A stretch of 61,760 nucleotides of DNA. Origin: Bacteroidales bacterium UBA5072. Its GTDB lineage: Bacteria > Bacteroidota > Bacteroidia > Bacteroidales > UBA10428. The stretch is taken from NCBI GenBank assembly GCA_002415855.1, contig DIAS01000141.1, positions 27,740 to 89,499 on the forward strand, given 5' to 3'. Every line of letters starts with the position of its first letter. Position 1 is the stretch's first letter. Position numbers and translations under genes: made by a program. Shown here piece after piece: positions 32,199 through 40,025 of this stretch. The notes under the pieces are model-generated. The model ran no database searches, was not told the DNA's origin, and saw only the letters and a list, made by a program, of their open reading frames with translations.

Positions 32199-34081
32199 GT
32201 ATGGGTCGGGTTAATGATCATGTCAGCTAAATTACTTTCTTTTTCTATGACTTGATATTCATCCATTTCTCTTTTTTCAACAAGGCTTTCGATTTCGCCG
32301 GCATACTTTCCTCTCCAGGTATAATAATCGTGGATCCGTCTTCTGAACGCAACAGCATCCAATTGTGTAAATAATTTCAACATGGCTGATTTTCGCACTA
32401 TCTCAGAACTCAACGCAACAACCCCTTCGATAATAATGATCCGGGCACCTTCGGGATTATAGAACAGGGGAACCGGTTTGCGCTCAGGATGATTGGCATA
32501 GGTCGATCGTTCCAGCGCGTGTCCCGATATCAGCCGGATCATATCCTTTTCTATCGTTTTTAATTGGAACCTGTCATATACATCCATGGCAGCGCTTCTC
32601 TTGTCCTCAGGTAAGATCCAGTTATCCAGGGCCACCTGCAATACACTGATGCCCGCCTTAATAAAGGAAATCCGCAGGTAGGATGCCAAGGTGCTTTTGC
32701 CTGTCCGCGCATTACCCCCGATCAGGATCACCCAGGGCCTGCTGCCACGATAATCCTGATAAAGGCTGTTAATCTTTTCAAAACTTTCCCTAAGAGGATC
32801 ATCAACAATGAAATCTACTGCTTCAGCCAGGTTGCTGAACATGTAATCGGGTAACAGTTTTGTTTTCCTAATGCCATAACCGGTCCGTACACCAATGGTG
32901 ATGCATCCTGCATTGATCCCAGCCTGAATATCTCTTTCGGAGTCACCTATCATGTAAGACTTCCCCGTATCTATTCCGAATTTTGCAATGGCTTTCTGAA
33001 ACATACCGGTTTTAGGCTTCCGGCAATCGCAATCGATTTTGTACGCCGGGTTTTCCTCAGGGAATCCTTTGTCGGGATGGTGCGGGCAGTAATAAATGGC
33101 ATCAAGCCATGCGCCCTGTTCACCCAAAACGGTTTCCAGCTTTTTGTGGATGGTCTGCACATCCTCTTCGGTGCACAGATTCCTGGCAATAGCACTTTGA
33201 TTGGTAACCACAACCGACAAATAGCCAGACTGGTTCAGCTTTCTGATGGCTGCCGGAACAAAATCCAGTATTTCGAGTTCTTCAGGATTGCTGATATAGC
33301 TGCGCTCTATATTTAGAACACCGTCACGATCAAGAAACACGGCTCTCTGCGGGTATTTGTAACTGCTGCGGAGGATTTTCCCACTTTCCAGGTCATGCTT
33401 TACCCTGTCAAGCCTGTCAGGAGTGCCCATATCCTTCAGATATTCCGAGGTTTGGTATCCGTACATGCGAACCTGCGAGAGAATAGCTGGAAAAACTTCC
33501 TTTCCAAAATCGGCTTTTTTTCCTTTTTCCAAAAATTTCAGGATCTCCGGGGACATCAGATAGGCCCCTGCGTTCACCAGATTATGATACCAGGCAGCTG
33601 ATAAATGGGGTTTGGGGTAAAATGCAATCACCCTTCCTGCTTCACTGGTCTCTACAAGATCGCTGTCAAAGGGATGGTCATTGGGATGGAGAACAAGCGT
33701 ACACTGACTGTCTTTTTCTTGGTGGAAATGTATAAACCTGTCCAGGTCCATGTTCATCATAACATCCCCGTACAACACCATAAAATCATCGGTCAGCAGA
33801 TCCTCTATGGCTTTGATACCCCCTACGGTACCAAGGGGTTCAGTTTCCTCAAAATAGGATATCCGGGCGTGGAACCGGGAACCATCACCGAAATAATTGA
33901 TCACCGGATCCTTCAGGTAGTTCACCAGGAGGATGATATCGCAGATGCCAAAGCTTACCAGAAGATCGACCTGATGATGCAGCAAAGGCCTGTCCCCGAT
34001 GGTTATCATGGGTTTTGGGACTTCAACGGTGAGTTCACCCAGTCGTATTCCCCTTCCGCCGGCCAGAATAACAGCTTTCAT
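32195..34081 (-). CDS. Fusion of heptose-1-phosphate guanylyltransferase, heptose-bisphosphate phosphatase and P-loop kinase
   Basis: A 628-residue protein starting at ATG 34081 (MKAVILAGGRG); an upstream ATG at 34123 adds 14 unlikely residues. Residues 1-235 are an HddC-like nucleotidyltransferase (GGRGIRLGELTVEVPKPM, DFMVLYGDVMMNMD). Residues 240-415 are a GmhB-like HAD phosphatase: motif I FLDRDGVLN, the zinc-site-like YYCPHHPDKG...DCDCRKPKTGM, and MIGDSERDIQAG. Residues about 440-628 are a uridine-kinase-like P-loop domain with Walker A GGNARTGKS and an IIIIEGVVAL strand. With GmhA and HddA this covers the whole route from sedoheptulose 7-phosphate to GDP-D-glycero-alpha-D-manno-heptose. 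The role of the kinase domain is not known. Confidence 0.87.
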   Translation of the reverse strand: MKAVILAGGRGIRLGELTVEVPKPMITIGDRPLLHHQVDLLVSFGICDIILLVNYLKDPVINYFGDGSRFHARISYFEETEPLGTVGGIKAIEDLLTDDFMVLYGDVMMNMDLDRFIHFHQEKDSQCTLVLHPNDHPFDSDLVETSEAGRVIAFYPKPHLSAAWYHNLVNAGAYLMSPEILKFLEKGKKADFGKEVFPAILSQVRMYGYQTSEYLKDMGTPDRLDRVKHDLESGKILRSSYKYPQRAVFLDRDGVLNIERSYISNPEELEILDFVPAAIRKLNQSGYLSVVVTNQSAIARNLCTEEDVQTIHKKLETVLGEQGAWLDAIYYCPHHPDKGFPEENPAYKIDCDCRKPKTGMFQKAIAKFGIDTGKSYMIGDSERDIQAGINAGCITIGVRTGYGIRKTKLLPDYMFSNLAEAVDFIVDDPLRESFEKINSLYQDYRGSRPWVILIGGNARTGKSTLASYLRISFIKAGISVLQVALDNWILPEDKRSAAMDVYDRFQLKTIEKDMIRLISGHALERSTYANHPERKPVPLFYNPEGARIIIIEGVVALSSEIVRKSAMLKLFTQLDAVAFRRRIHDYYTWRGKYAGEIESLVEKREMDEYQVIEKESNLADMIINPTHT

Positions 34082-34185
34082 TTGCAAAAACATTCGTCCA
34101 TGCAAAAGAAGGCTTTTTTGCATAAATAATTACAATCTCCCGGCAATAATTTAAAAACCGCTCCTCCGCATCAGGGTGATACTTC

Positions 34186-35850
34186 CTAATAGGATTTCAC
34201 ATGCACACTCTTTACCGCCCTCCCCGAGGGATCGTTCTGGTTCCTGAAAGATTCGTCCCAGGCAAGCGCTTCGGCTGTGCTGCAAGCGACTGATGGTACC
34301 GACGGGACACACAGTGCAGCAGTATCTGAAGGGAAATGCTCACTGAAAATGGTCCGGTAGTAATATTCTTCCTTGTTCCTGGGTGTGTTTACCGGGAATC
34401 GGTACCCGGCATTGGCCAGCATTTCATCGGTAACGTTGTTGGCAGTGACCTCCTTCAGGGTATCGATCCAGTTGTACCCGACACCATCAGAGAATTGTTC
34501 TTTTTGTCGCCAGGCCACACTTTCCGGCAGATAGTCTTCAAATGCCTTGCGCAATATCCATTTTTCCATCTTGCCGTTTTTGGCCATCTTATCCTCAGGA
34601 TTCAGCCGCATGGCAACATCCAGGAACTCTTTGTCGAGAAACGGAACGCGGCCTTCCACACCCCAAGCCGCCAGGGATTTATTGGCCCTGAGGCAGTCAT
34701 ACAAGTGCAATTTGCTCAGTTTGCGGTTAGTCTCTTCGTGAAATTCCCTGGCATTGGGAGCCTTGTGAAAATACAGATAACCACCAAATACTTCATCAGC
34801 CCCTTCTCCCGAAAGAACCATTTTAACTCCCATGGACTTGATCACACGTGCCATCAGATACATGGGTGTAGAGGCCCTCACTGTCGTAACATCATAGGTT
34901 TCGAGAAAGTATATGACATCACGGATGGCATCCAAACCTTCCTGCACTGTGAAATGTATTTCATGATGAACGGTACCTATATGATCCGCAACCTTTTGTG
35001 CGGCTGCCAAATCGGGGGAACCTTCAAGTCCAACTGCAAATGAATGTAACTGCGGCCACCAGGCTTCTTTTTCATCATCGGTTTCAATGCGGTACGCGGC
35101 AAATTTCCTTGCTATTGCCGAGATAATGGAACTATCGAGCCCTCCGGACAAAAGAACTCCATAGGGAACATCGGACATAAGTTGCCGGTGAACGGCATTT
35201 TCGAGAGCCTTGCGCAACTCAGCAGTATCGCTGGTATTTTCTTTCACAGCATCGTAGGTTGTCCAGTCCCGGCCATACCACTTTCTCAATTCACCTTCCC
35301 CACTGTAAAAATAATGACCGGGAGGAAACACCTCGATTTTCATGCAAATGCCTTCCAATGCCTTGAGTTCAGATGAAAAGTAAAAGTTACCGAAAGCGTC
35401 CCGCCCCGTGTAAAGGGGAATTATGCCCATGTGGTCACGGGCAGCCAGGAAGCAATCCTTTTCCTCATCGTAGAGTACAAAGGCAAAAATGCCATTCAGG
35501 TCTTCCAGAAAGTCTTTCCCTTTGTCCTGGTACAAGGCAAGAATTACCTCGCAATCCGACTGGGTCATGAACTGGTATTTATCCTTGTATCGGGCACGTA
35601 TTTCGCGGTGATTGTATATTTCCCCGTTCACACCCAGGATTAGTTTCCTGTCTTTGCTGAACAACGGCTGTTTCCCTGATTGCGGATCAACTATCGACAA
35701 GCGTTCATGAGCTATAATGGCCTTTTCACCACAGTATATACCGGACCAGTCGGGCCCTCTGTGCCTGAGTTTTTTTGACATTTCCAGGACCTGGGGTCTG
35801 AGTTCCTGTGCAGTCAACTTCAGATCAAATACTCCAACTATCCCACACAT
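34186..35850 (-). CDS. asnB: Asparagine synthase, glutamine-hydrolysing
   Basis: A 554-residue protein. The N-terminal Cys (MCGIVGVFD) begins the class II glutaminase domain, with RLSIVD and NGEIYNHREIR. The C-terminal synthetase has the ATP-pyrophosphatase loop VLLSGGLDSSIISA and LSGEGADEVFGGYLYFHKAP. It makes asparagine from aspartate, glutamine and ATP. Length and domain order match bacterial AsnB. It is separate from the heptose cluster by 104 bases and has its own AT-rich upstream region, so it need not belong to the glycan genes. Confidence 0.95.
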   Translation of the reverse strand: MCGIVGVFDLKLTAQELRPQVLEMSKKLRHRGPDWSGIYCGEKAIIAHERLSIVDPQSGKQPLFSKDRKLILGVNGEIYNHREIRARYKDKYQFMTQSDCEVILALYQDKGKDFLEDLNGIFAFVLYDEEKDCFLAARDHMGIIPLYTGRDAFGNFYFSSELKALEGICMKIEVFPPGHYFYSGEGELRKWYGRDWTTYDAVKENTSDTAELRKALENAVHRQLMSDVPYGVLLSGGLDSSIISAIARKFAAYRIETDDEKEAWWPQLHSFAVGLEGSPDLAAAQKVADHIGTVHHEIHFTVQEGLDAIRDVIYFLETYDVTTVRASTPMYLMARVIKSMGVKMVLSGEGADEVFGGYLYFHKAPNAREFHEETNRKLSKLHLYDCLRANKSLAAWGVEGRVPFLDKEFLDVAMRLNPEDKMAKNGKMEKWILRKAFEDYLPESVAWRQKEQFSDGVGYNWIDTLKEVTANNVTDEMLANAGYRFPVNTPRNKEEYYYRTIFSEHFPSDTAALCVPSVPSVACSTAEALAWDESFRNQNDPSGRAVKSVHVKSY

Positions 35851-35997
35851 TGTAACAAAAATATTCGTTATTATTAATAATTTAAATTATTTATATAAAT
35901 ACGACGTAAAATTATAACAAATATTTTACTTTTTGTGTCATTTCGTTATCTTATTTATTGAATTGCTAAAATATAACCAGGATACCTTTCGATGAAT

Positions 35998-36027
35998 AAA
36001 AAAAGCGTGAAGTTTTCTCCACGCTTT
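35998..36027 (-). terminator. Intrinsic terminator after the TPR protein gene
   Basis: aaagcgtg (36002-36009) pairs with cacgcttt (36020-36027). Read leftward the stem is followed by a seven-base U run (36004-35998). It lies 33 bases past the stop at 36060. Confidence 0.88.
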
Positions 36028-36059
36028 CGTTGTATTTACTGTTTTCAGCCGAAATCAGC

Positions 36060-37034
36060 CTACTGACATTTCAAATTGGTTCGCTGTGCTTTGGCTGCCT
36101 CCACAAACGGTCCGTACATGGCGTTTTTGTATGCCTCGCAGGCATCTGCATTCTTACCCAGTTTAAACTGTGCCTCGGCTATTTCAAAATAGAACTTGGC
36201 TTTTTCCTCAGGAGTACCGGTTTCAAGTGCGAGTCCCTTCTGTGCACTTTCAACAGCGAGGGTGTATTTCTTCTGTTTGTTGTAAACACTGGCATATTGA
36301 TAATATACATTCTTATCTGCTCCGTACTTTGAAGCTGTGTTTAACAAAGTAACAGCATCGGTAAGCTTATTGGCCTGATTTGCCTTACTCCCGGCAACCC
36401 GGAAATAATCCCGTGCAATTTTACTGGCTTTTTGAACACTCACAGTATCACCGGTTGATGTTACCTTTTGAATGTAAAGGTCAATGGTCTCTCCGAATTT
36501 GGGACCATTATCCATTGCTTTATAGATCAACGCCTTGTTATAGATGGTGGGGATATGATCGGGATTAATCATTAAAACGCTGTCATAGGCCTGGATCGCT
36601 TTTGCATTTTCCTTGCTGCTGACAAAACCGGAAGCCATTGTGGAATATGCCTGAATCATGATCTTCTGGGTGCTTTCCTTGGTTTTTGTATCTCCATATT
36701 TTTCGGCAATTTCCAGGGTTTTTTTCGAAGCCTTGAGTGATTCATTGATATTTTTATCAATGGTCAACAGATCAAACGCTTTCTGGAAATATAAATCAGG
36801 CAGAACCTTGATGGCCTTAGCCTTGATATCATTGGCTGAATCTCCGATCTGTTCACAGATTTTTATACAGTTCTCAAACGTTTCAATTGCCCGTACATCG
36901 TTGGCCTTCATCAACTCCACGCCTTCATTGAATACCTTAATGGCATCATTTTTCTCCTGAGCAAGCAGGCCTGTAAAGAGGCCTGTAAATACCACAACGA
37001 GTCCTGCAATTCTTTTAATATACTCCAGTTTCAT
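36060..37034 (-). CDS. Secreted TPR-repeat protein
   Basis: A 324-residue protein with a signal peptide (VVFTGLFTGLLAQ, about residues 11-25). Degenerate tetratricopeptide repeats follow, for example AIKVFNEGVELMKANDV, AIQAYDSVLMINPDHIPTIYNKALIYKAM, YYQYASVYNKQKKYTLAVESAQKGLAL and AKFYFEIAEAQFKLGKNADACEAYKNAM. The protein is lysine-rich and mostly helical. It is probably a periplasmic scaffold or lipoprotein-like adaptor, a frequent Bacteroidota type without fixed function. It is monocistronic with its own terminator. Confidence 0.85.
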   Translation of the reverse strand: MKLEYIKRIAGLVVVFTGLFTGLLAQEKNDAIKVFNEGVELMKANDVRAIETFENCIKICEQIGDSANDIKAKAIKVLPDLYFQKAFDLLTIDKNINESLKASKKTLEIAEKYGDTKTKESTQKIMIQAYSTMASGFVSSKENAKAIQAYDSVLMINPDHIPTIYNKALIYKAMDNGPKFGETIDLYIQKVTSTGDTVSVQKASKIARDYFRVAGSKANQANKLTDAVTLLNTASKYGADKNVYYQYASVYNKQKKYTLAVESAQKGLALETGTPEEKAKFYFEIAEAQFKLGKNADACEAYKNAMYGPFVEAAKAQRTNLKCQ

Positions 37035-37160
37035 ATAATTTCAGATTAAAAGTTTATATTAAAGGTATTTGTCTATTTGGCGTAAATATATAAATTTTCA
37101 TGAACTATCATCATTACTTAAACCCCATAGAAAGTATTTTGTTTAAACAGTCCTTATAGA

Positions 37161-37628
37161 TTATTGCTGACCAGCCTGTTTCTTTAATAATCCCATGACA
37201 TGCCTGTCAATAGGAAAACTCAGTTCCTCTGTCTGAAAGGCTGCAATATTGACCCACCGGAACGACTGACTTCCATTCACCATTTTCGGAAAATCGAAAG
37301 GTTTCAGTGAAATTTTAAAACGCGGTTCTTCCGGAAATCTTATCCTGTAATAAATGCTGATCAATTGATGATCTTCAAAGAACAGAGCACGCTGAAAGAA
37401 CCCGGTGGTATAAAAATGATCGATTATCTCAATCTGCTGCCCGAATTCTTCCATGCCTTCACGCATCATGCATTCTTCAGGTCCTTCCCCAAAATGCAAA
37501 CCGCCTCCCGGGAATTTGGTCATCTTCCTGTTGAGCATGAATTCATCAGACAGCAAGATCTGTGTCATCTCATGGATGAGCAACCCATAAACTCTGATAT
37601 TAAATTGCTTTATTTCAGGCAAGTCCAT
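37161..37628 (-). CDS. NUDIX hydrolase
   Basis: A 155-residue protein with the NUDIX box GGGLHFGEGPEECMMREGMEEFGQ split across the expected Gx5Ex7REUxEExGU spacing (GLHFGE, REGMEEFG). The N-terminal strand FNIRVYGLLIHE precedes it. The later part (QLISIYYRIRFP, GSQSFRWVNI) is normal for the family. It hydrolyses a nucleoside diphosphate linked to another moiety; the substrate is unknown. It starts in a TAATG overlap with the miaA stop, so the two are translationally coupled. Confidence 0.9.
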   Translation of the reverse strand: MDLPEIKQFNIRVYGLLIHEMTQILLSDEFMLNRKMTKFPGGGLHFGEGPEECMMREGMEEFGQQIEIIDHFYTTGFFQRALFFEDHQLISIYYRIRFPEEPRFKISLKPFDFPKMVNGSQSFRWVNIAAFQTEELSFPIDRHVMGLLKKQAGQQ

Positions 37629-38536
37629 TACAAGATAATTTCTTCACGAATATAATCCATTATCTTTTTGGTTTCATCTGGCCGGAACCAGCGAATAGCT
37701 GGATCTCTTCGAAACCACGTCAATTGTCTGCGGGCGTACTGCCGTGTATGCCCTTTGATCTTGTCAATTGCCTCATTGAGTGTGCATTTACCTTCAAAGA
37801 ATGAAAAAAGTTCTTTATAGCCCACTGTATTCAGTGCATTCAGTTGGCGAAACCCGAACAGGCCACTGGCTTCCTGCAGGAGTCCTGCCGACACCATTGA
37901 ATCCACCCTGGCATTGATCCTCCTGTGAAGATCCTGGCGGGGGAGATCCAGGCCTATCTTCAGAAGTGAAAAATTCCGTGCTTTGGCTTTGCCTGTGAGA
38001 AAGGATGAATAAGGCCTCCCAGTCTGTTCCCGGATTTCAAGCGCCTTTAAAATACGCGTGGGATTGTTGAGATCAACCCTGGAATAATATTCTGGATCTG
38101 AAACCAGCAGTCTAGACTGAATGCCCGGAAGCCCGATCAGTTCAAATTCTTTACGGACCTGCTTACGGACAGCCGGATCAACGGTCGGAATTTCATCAAT
38201 TCCAAGACACACGGCATCAATGTACATGCCGCTTCCCCCTGCCATAACAACTGTGTCGTGACCAGCAAACAGCTGATCGAGCAGTTCAATGGCTTCCCCT
38301 TCGAACAGACTGGCACTATAATATTCATGGATTGATTTGTGACCGACAAAATAATGCGGTACTTCTGCCAGCTGATCACTTGTTGGGATGGCCGTACCTA
38401 TAACCATTTCACGATAAACCTGTCGAGAATCGGCGTTGATAATGACTGTGTGGAACTGTTTAGCCAGCTGTATGGCGAGGCTTGTTTTCCCCACAGCTGT
38501 AGGTCCCGTTACAATTATCAGGTATTTTACGGCCAT
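37628..38536 (-). CDS. miaA: tRNA dimethylallyltransferase
   Basis: A 302-residue protein. The P-loop is VTGPTAVGKTSLAIQLA. The catalytic and substrate segment INADSRQVYREMVIGTAIP has the conserved Asp and the DSRQVY motif. AGGSGMYIDAV and NPTRILKALEI are family features, and QYARRQLTWFRRD is the conserved RQ.TWFR box. The enzyme adds a dimethylallyl group to A37 of tRNAs reading UNN codons. Length is normal. It overlaps the NUDIX gene by one base. Confidence 0.96.
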   Translation of the reverse strand: MAVKYLIIVTGPTAVGKTSLAIQLAKQFHTVIINADSRQVYREMVIGTAIPTSDQLAEVPHYFVGHKSIHEYYSASLFEGEAIELLDQLFAGHDTVVMAGGSGMYIDAVCLGIDEIPTVDPAVRKQVRKEFELIGLPGIQSRLLVSDPEYYSRVDLNNPTRILKALEIREQTGRPYSSFLTGKAKARNFSLLKIGLDLPRQDLHRRINARVDSMVSAGLLQEASGLFGFRQLNALNTVGYKELFSFFEGKCTLNEAIDKIKGHTRQYARRQLTWFRRDPAIRWFRPDETKKIMDYIREEIIL

Positions 38537-38562
38537 TTTCCCAGCCTCAGATTGAACCCTTA

Positions 38563-39897
38563 TTAGGCCAGTTTTTGTTTTCGAAGCAGGATCAACATAA
38601 AAACCAGGCCTATCGCAAAGAAGGTTGAAATGGCCAGGACGGAATAACGCATACTACCGGTAATGGCTTCAATAATTCCGAAGCTGAAGGTTCCCCCTAC
38701 CGTTGCAAATTTTTCCATCACATCATAAAAGCTGAAAAATGAGGTATGGTCACGTGTTTCGGGAAGCATTTTCGAATAGGTGGACCTTGCGAGGGCCTGT
38801 GTACCCCCCATGACAACTCCCACAAAACAGGCCACAATGATAAACTGCACAGCTGTATGAATAAAGAATACAGCCACAATAACCAGAATCCATACGAAGA
38901 TGGATAATATCAGGCTCCTGATATTCCCGAACCTGGCTGATAACCTGGCAAACAACCACGCACCGAACATACCGATCAGTTGAATCAGTAAAATGGTGGG
39001 TATTAGCACATTGTCACTTAACCCAAGCTCTTTGGTACCATAAGTGGCCGCCATAAACATAACAGTCAGCAATCCCATGGTCATAAAGAAGAAACCTGCC
39101 AGATATATTTTCAACTGATTCATCTGCCTTACCTGGTTGAACACTTTCCGAAGTTCGGAATAGCCCTTCAGGATCGGGTTTTCGCCCTTCACCCGCTTGC
39201 CGAAGGTATACTTTGGCAGTCGTCGGAATGTAATTTGAGAGAACCCTATCCACCACAGAAATACCGTAAAAAAAGCCAGCCTTGGGGCAAATGTATCATC
39301 GGTAATCCCGAAAAATCCTGGGAAAAGAACAAAGACCAGGTTGAATATCAACAAGACAACTCCTCCCAGATAACCCATGGAATATCCCCTGGCACTGATC
39401 CTGTCCTGGTCCTCAGGTTCTGCAATTACAGGAAGAAATGAGTTATAAAAAACCAGACTTCCGCCATAGCCAATGGTGGCCATAGTGAATGCAATCAGCC
39501 CAAGTTCAACAGTATTCTTATTAAAGAAGAAAAGAACCCCGCAGGAAAGAGCGCCAATCCATGTAAAAACTTTCATAAATGTTTTCCTGCGGCCCGTATA
39601 ATCGGCGATAGAGGAAAACAAAGGTGAAAAAAGCGCTACAACGAGATAGGATATGGCGATCGACCAAGAATAGAGGACCGTGTTGATGGCTTTGATCCCA
39701 AAAAAGGTGATGGTGAAATCATCCCCGTGCCGGGTTATTGCATTGTAATAAATCGGAAAGATCGTGGAACCGATTGTCAGCTGGTACACTGAATTGGACC
39801 AGTCATACATCACCCATCCCCTGATTGTTTTTTTATCACCCTTTGGGATGGGCCGGAGTTCGGAAAGTCTTTTCAAATTGGCTTGGCTGTTTATCAA
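38563..39897 (-). CDS. MFS transporter, UMF1/Atg22-like
   Basis: A 444-residue membrane protein with about 11-12 transmembrane segments. The N-terminus IRGWVMYDWSNSVYQLTIGSTIFPIYYN is the UMF1 signature (W-x-x-Y-D-W-A/S-N-S). A second marker is SIADYTGRRKTFMKVF. Members resemble the vacuolar amino-acid effluxer Atg22, but bacterial substrates are unknown. It lies immediately upstream of miaA with 26 bases between, possibly co-transcribed. Confidence 0.9.
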   Translation of the reverse strand: MINSQANLKRLSELRPIPKGDKKTIRGWVMYDWSNSVYQLTIGSTIFPIYYNAITRHGDDFTITFFGIKAINTVLYSWSIAISYLVVALFSPLFSSIADYTGRRKTFMKVFTWIGALSCGVLFFFNKNTVELGLIAFTMATIGYGGSLVFYNSFLPVIAEPEDQDRISARGYSMGYLGGVVLLIFNLVFVLFPGFFGITDDTFAPRLAFFTVFLWWIGFSQITFRRLPKYTFGKRVKGENPILKGYSELRKVFNQVRQMNQLKIYLAGFFFMTMGLLTVMFMAATYGTKELGLSDNVLIPTILLIQLIGMFGAWLFARLSARFGNIRSLILSIFVWILVIVAVFFIHTAVQFIIVACFVGVVMGGTQALARSTYSKMLPETRDHTSFFSFYDVMEKFATVGGTFSFGIIEAITGSMRYSVLAISTFFAIGLVFMLILLRKQKLA

Positions 39898-40025
39898 TAC
39901 TTATACTAAGATACAAAAACTTTAATAAGAATGAAATTAAGTGCCTTATTTGTCACACAGCGCATGGCAAAGGATGTTATGAACAAGGGTACTTCGCCAT
40001 TTCGAAGCAAACAGGAAAGACAGCC

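Noticed and set aside
35856..35863. TATTTTTG on the minus strand as an asnB promoter
   Set aside because: It lies six bases before the ATG and has no -33 element, so it would force a leaderless transcript without support.
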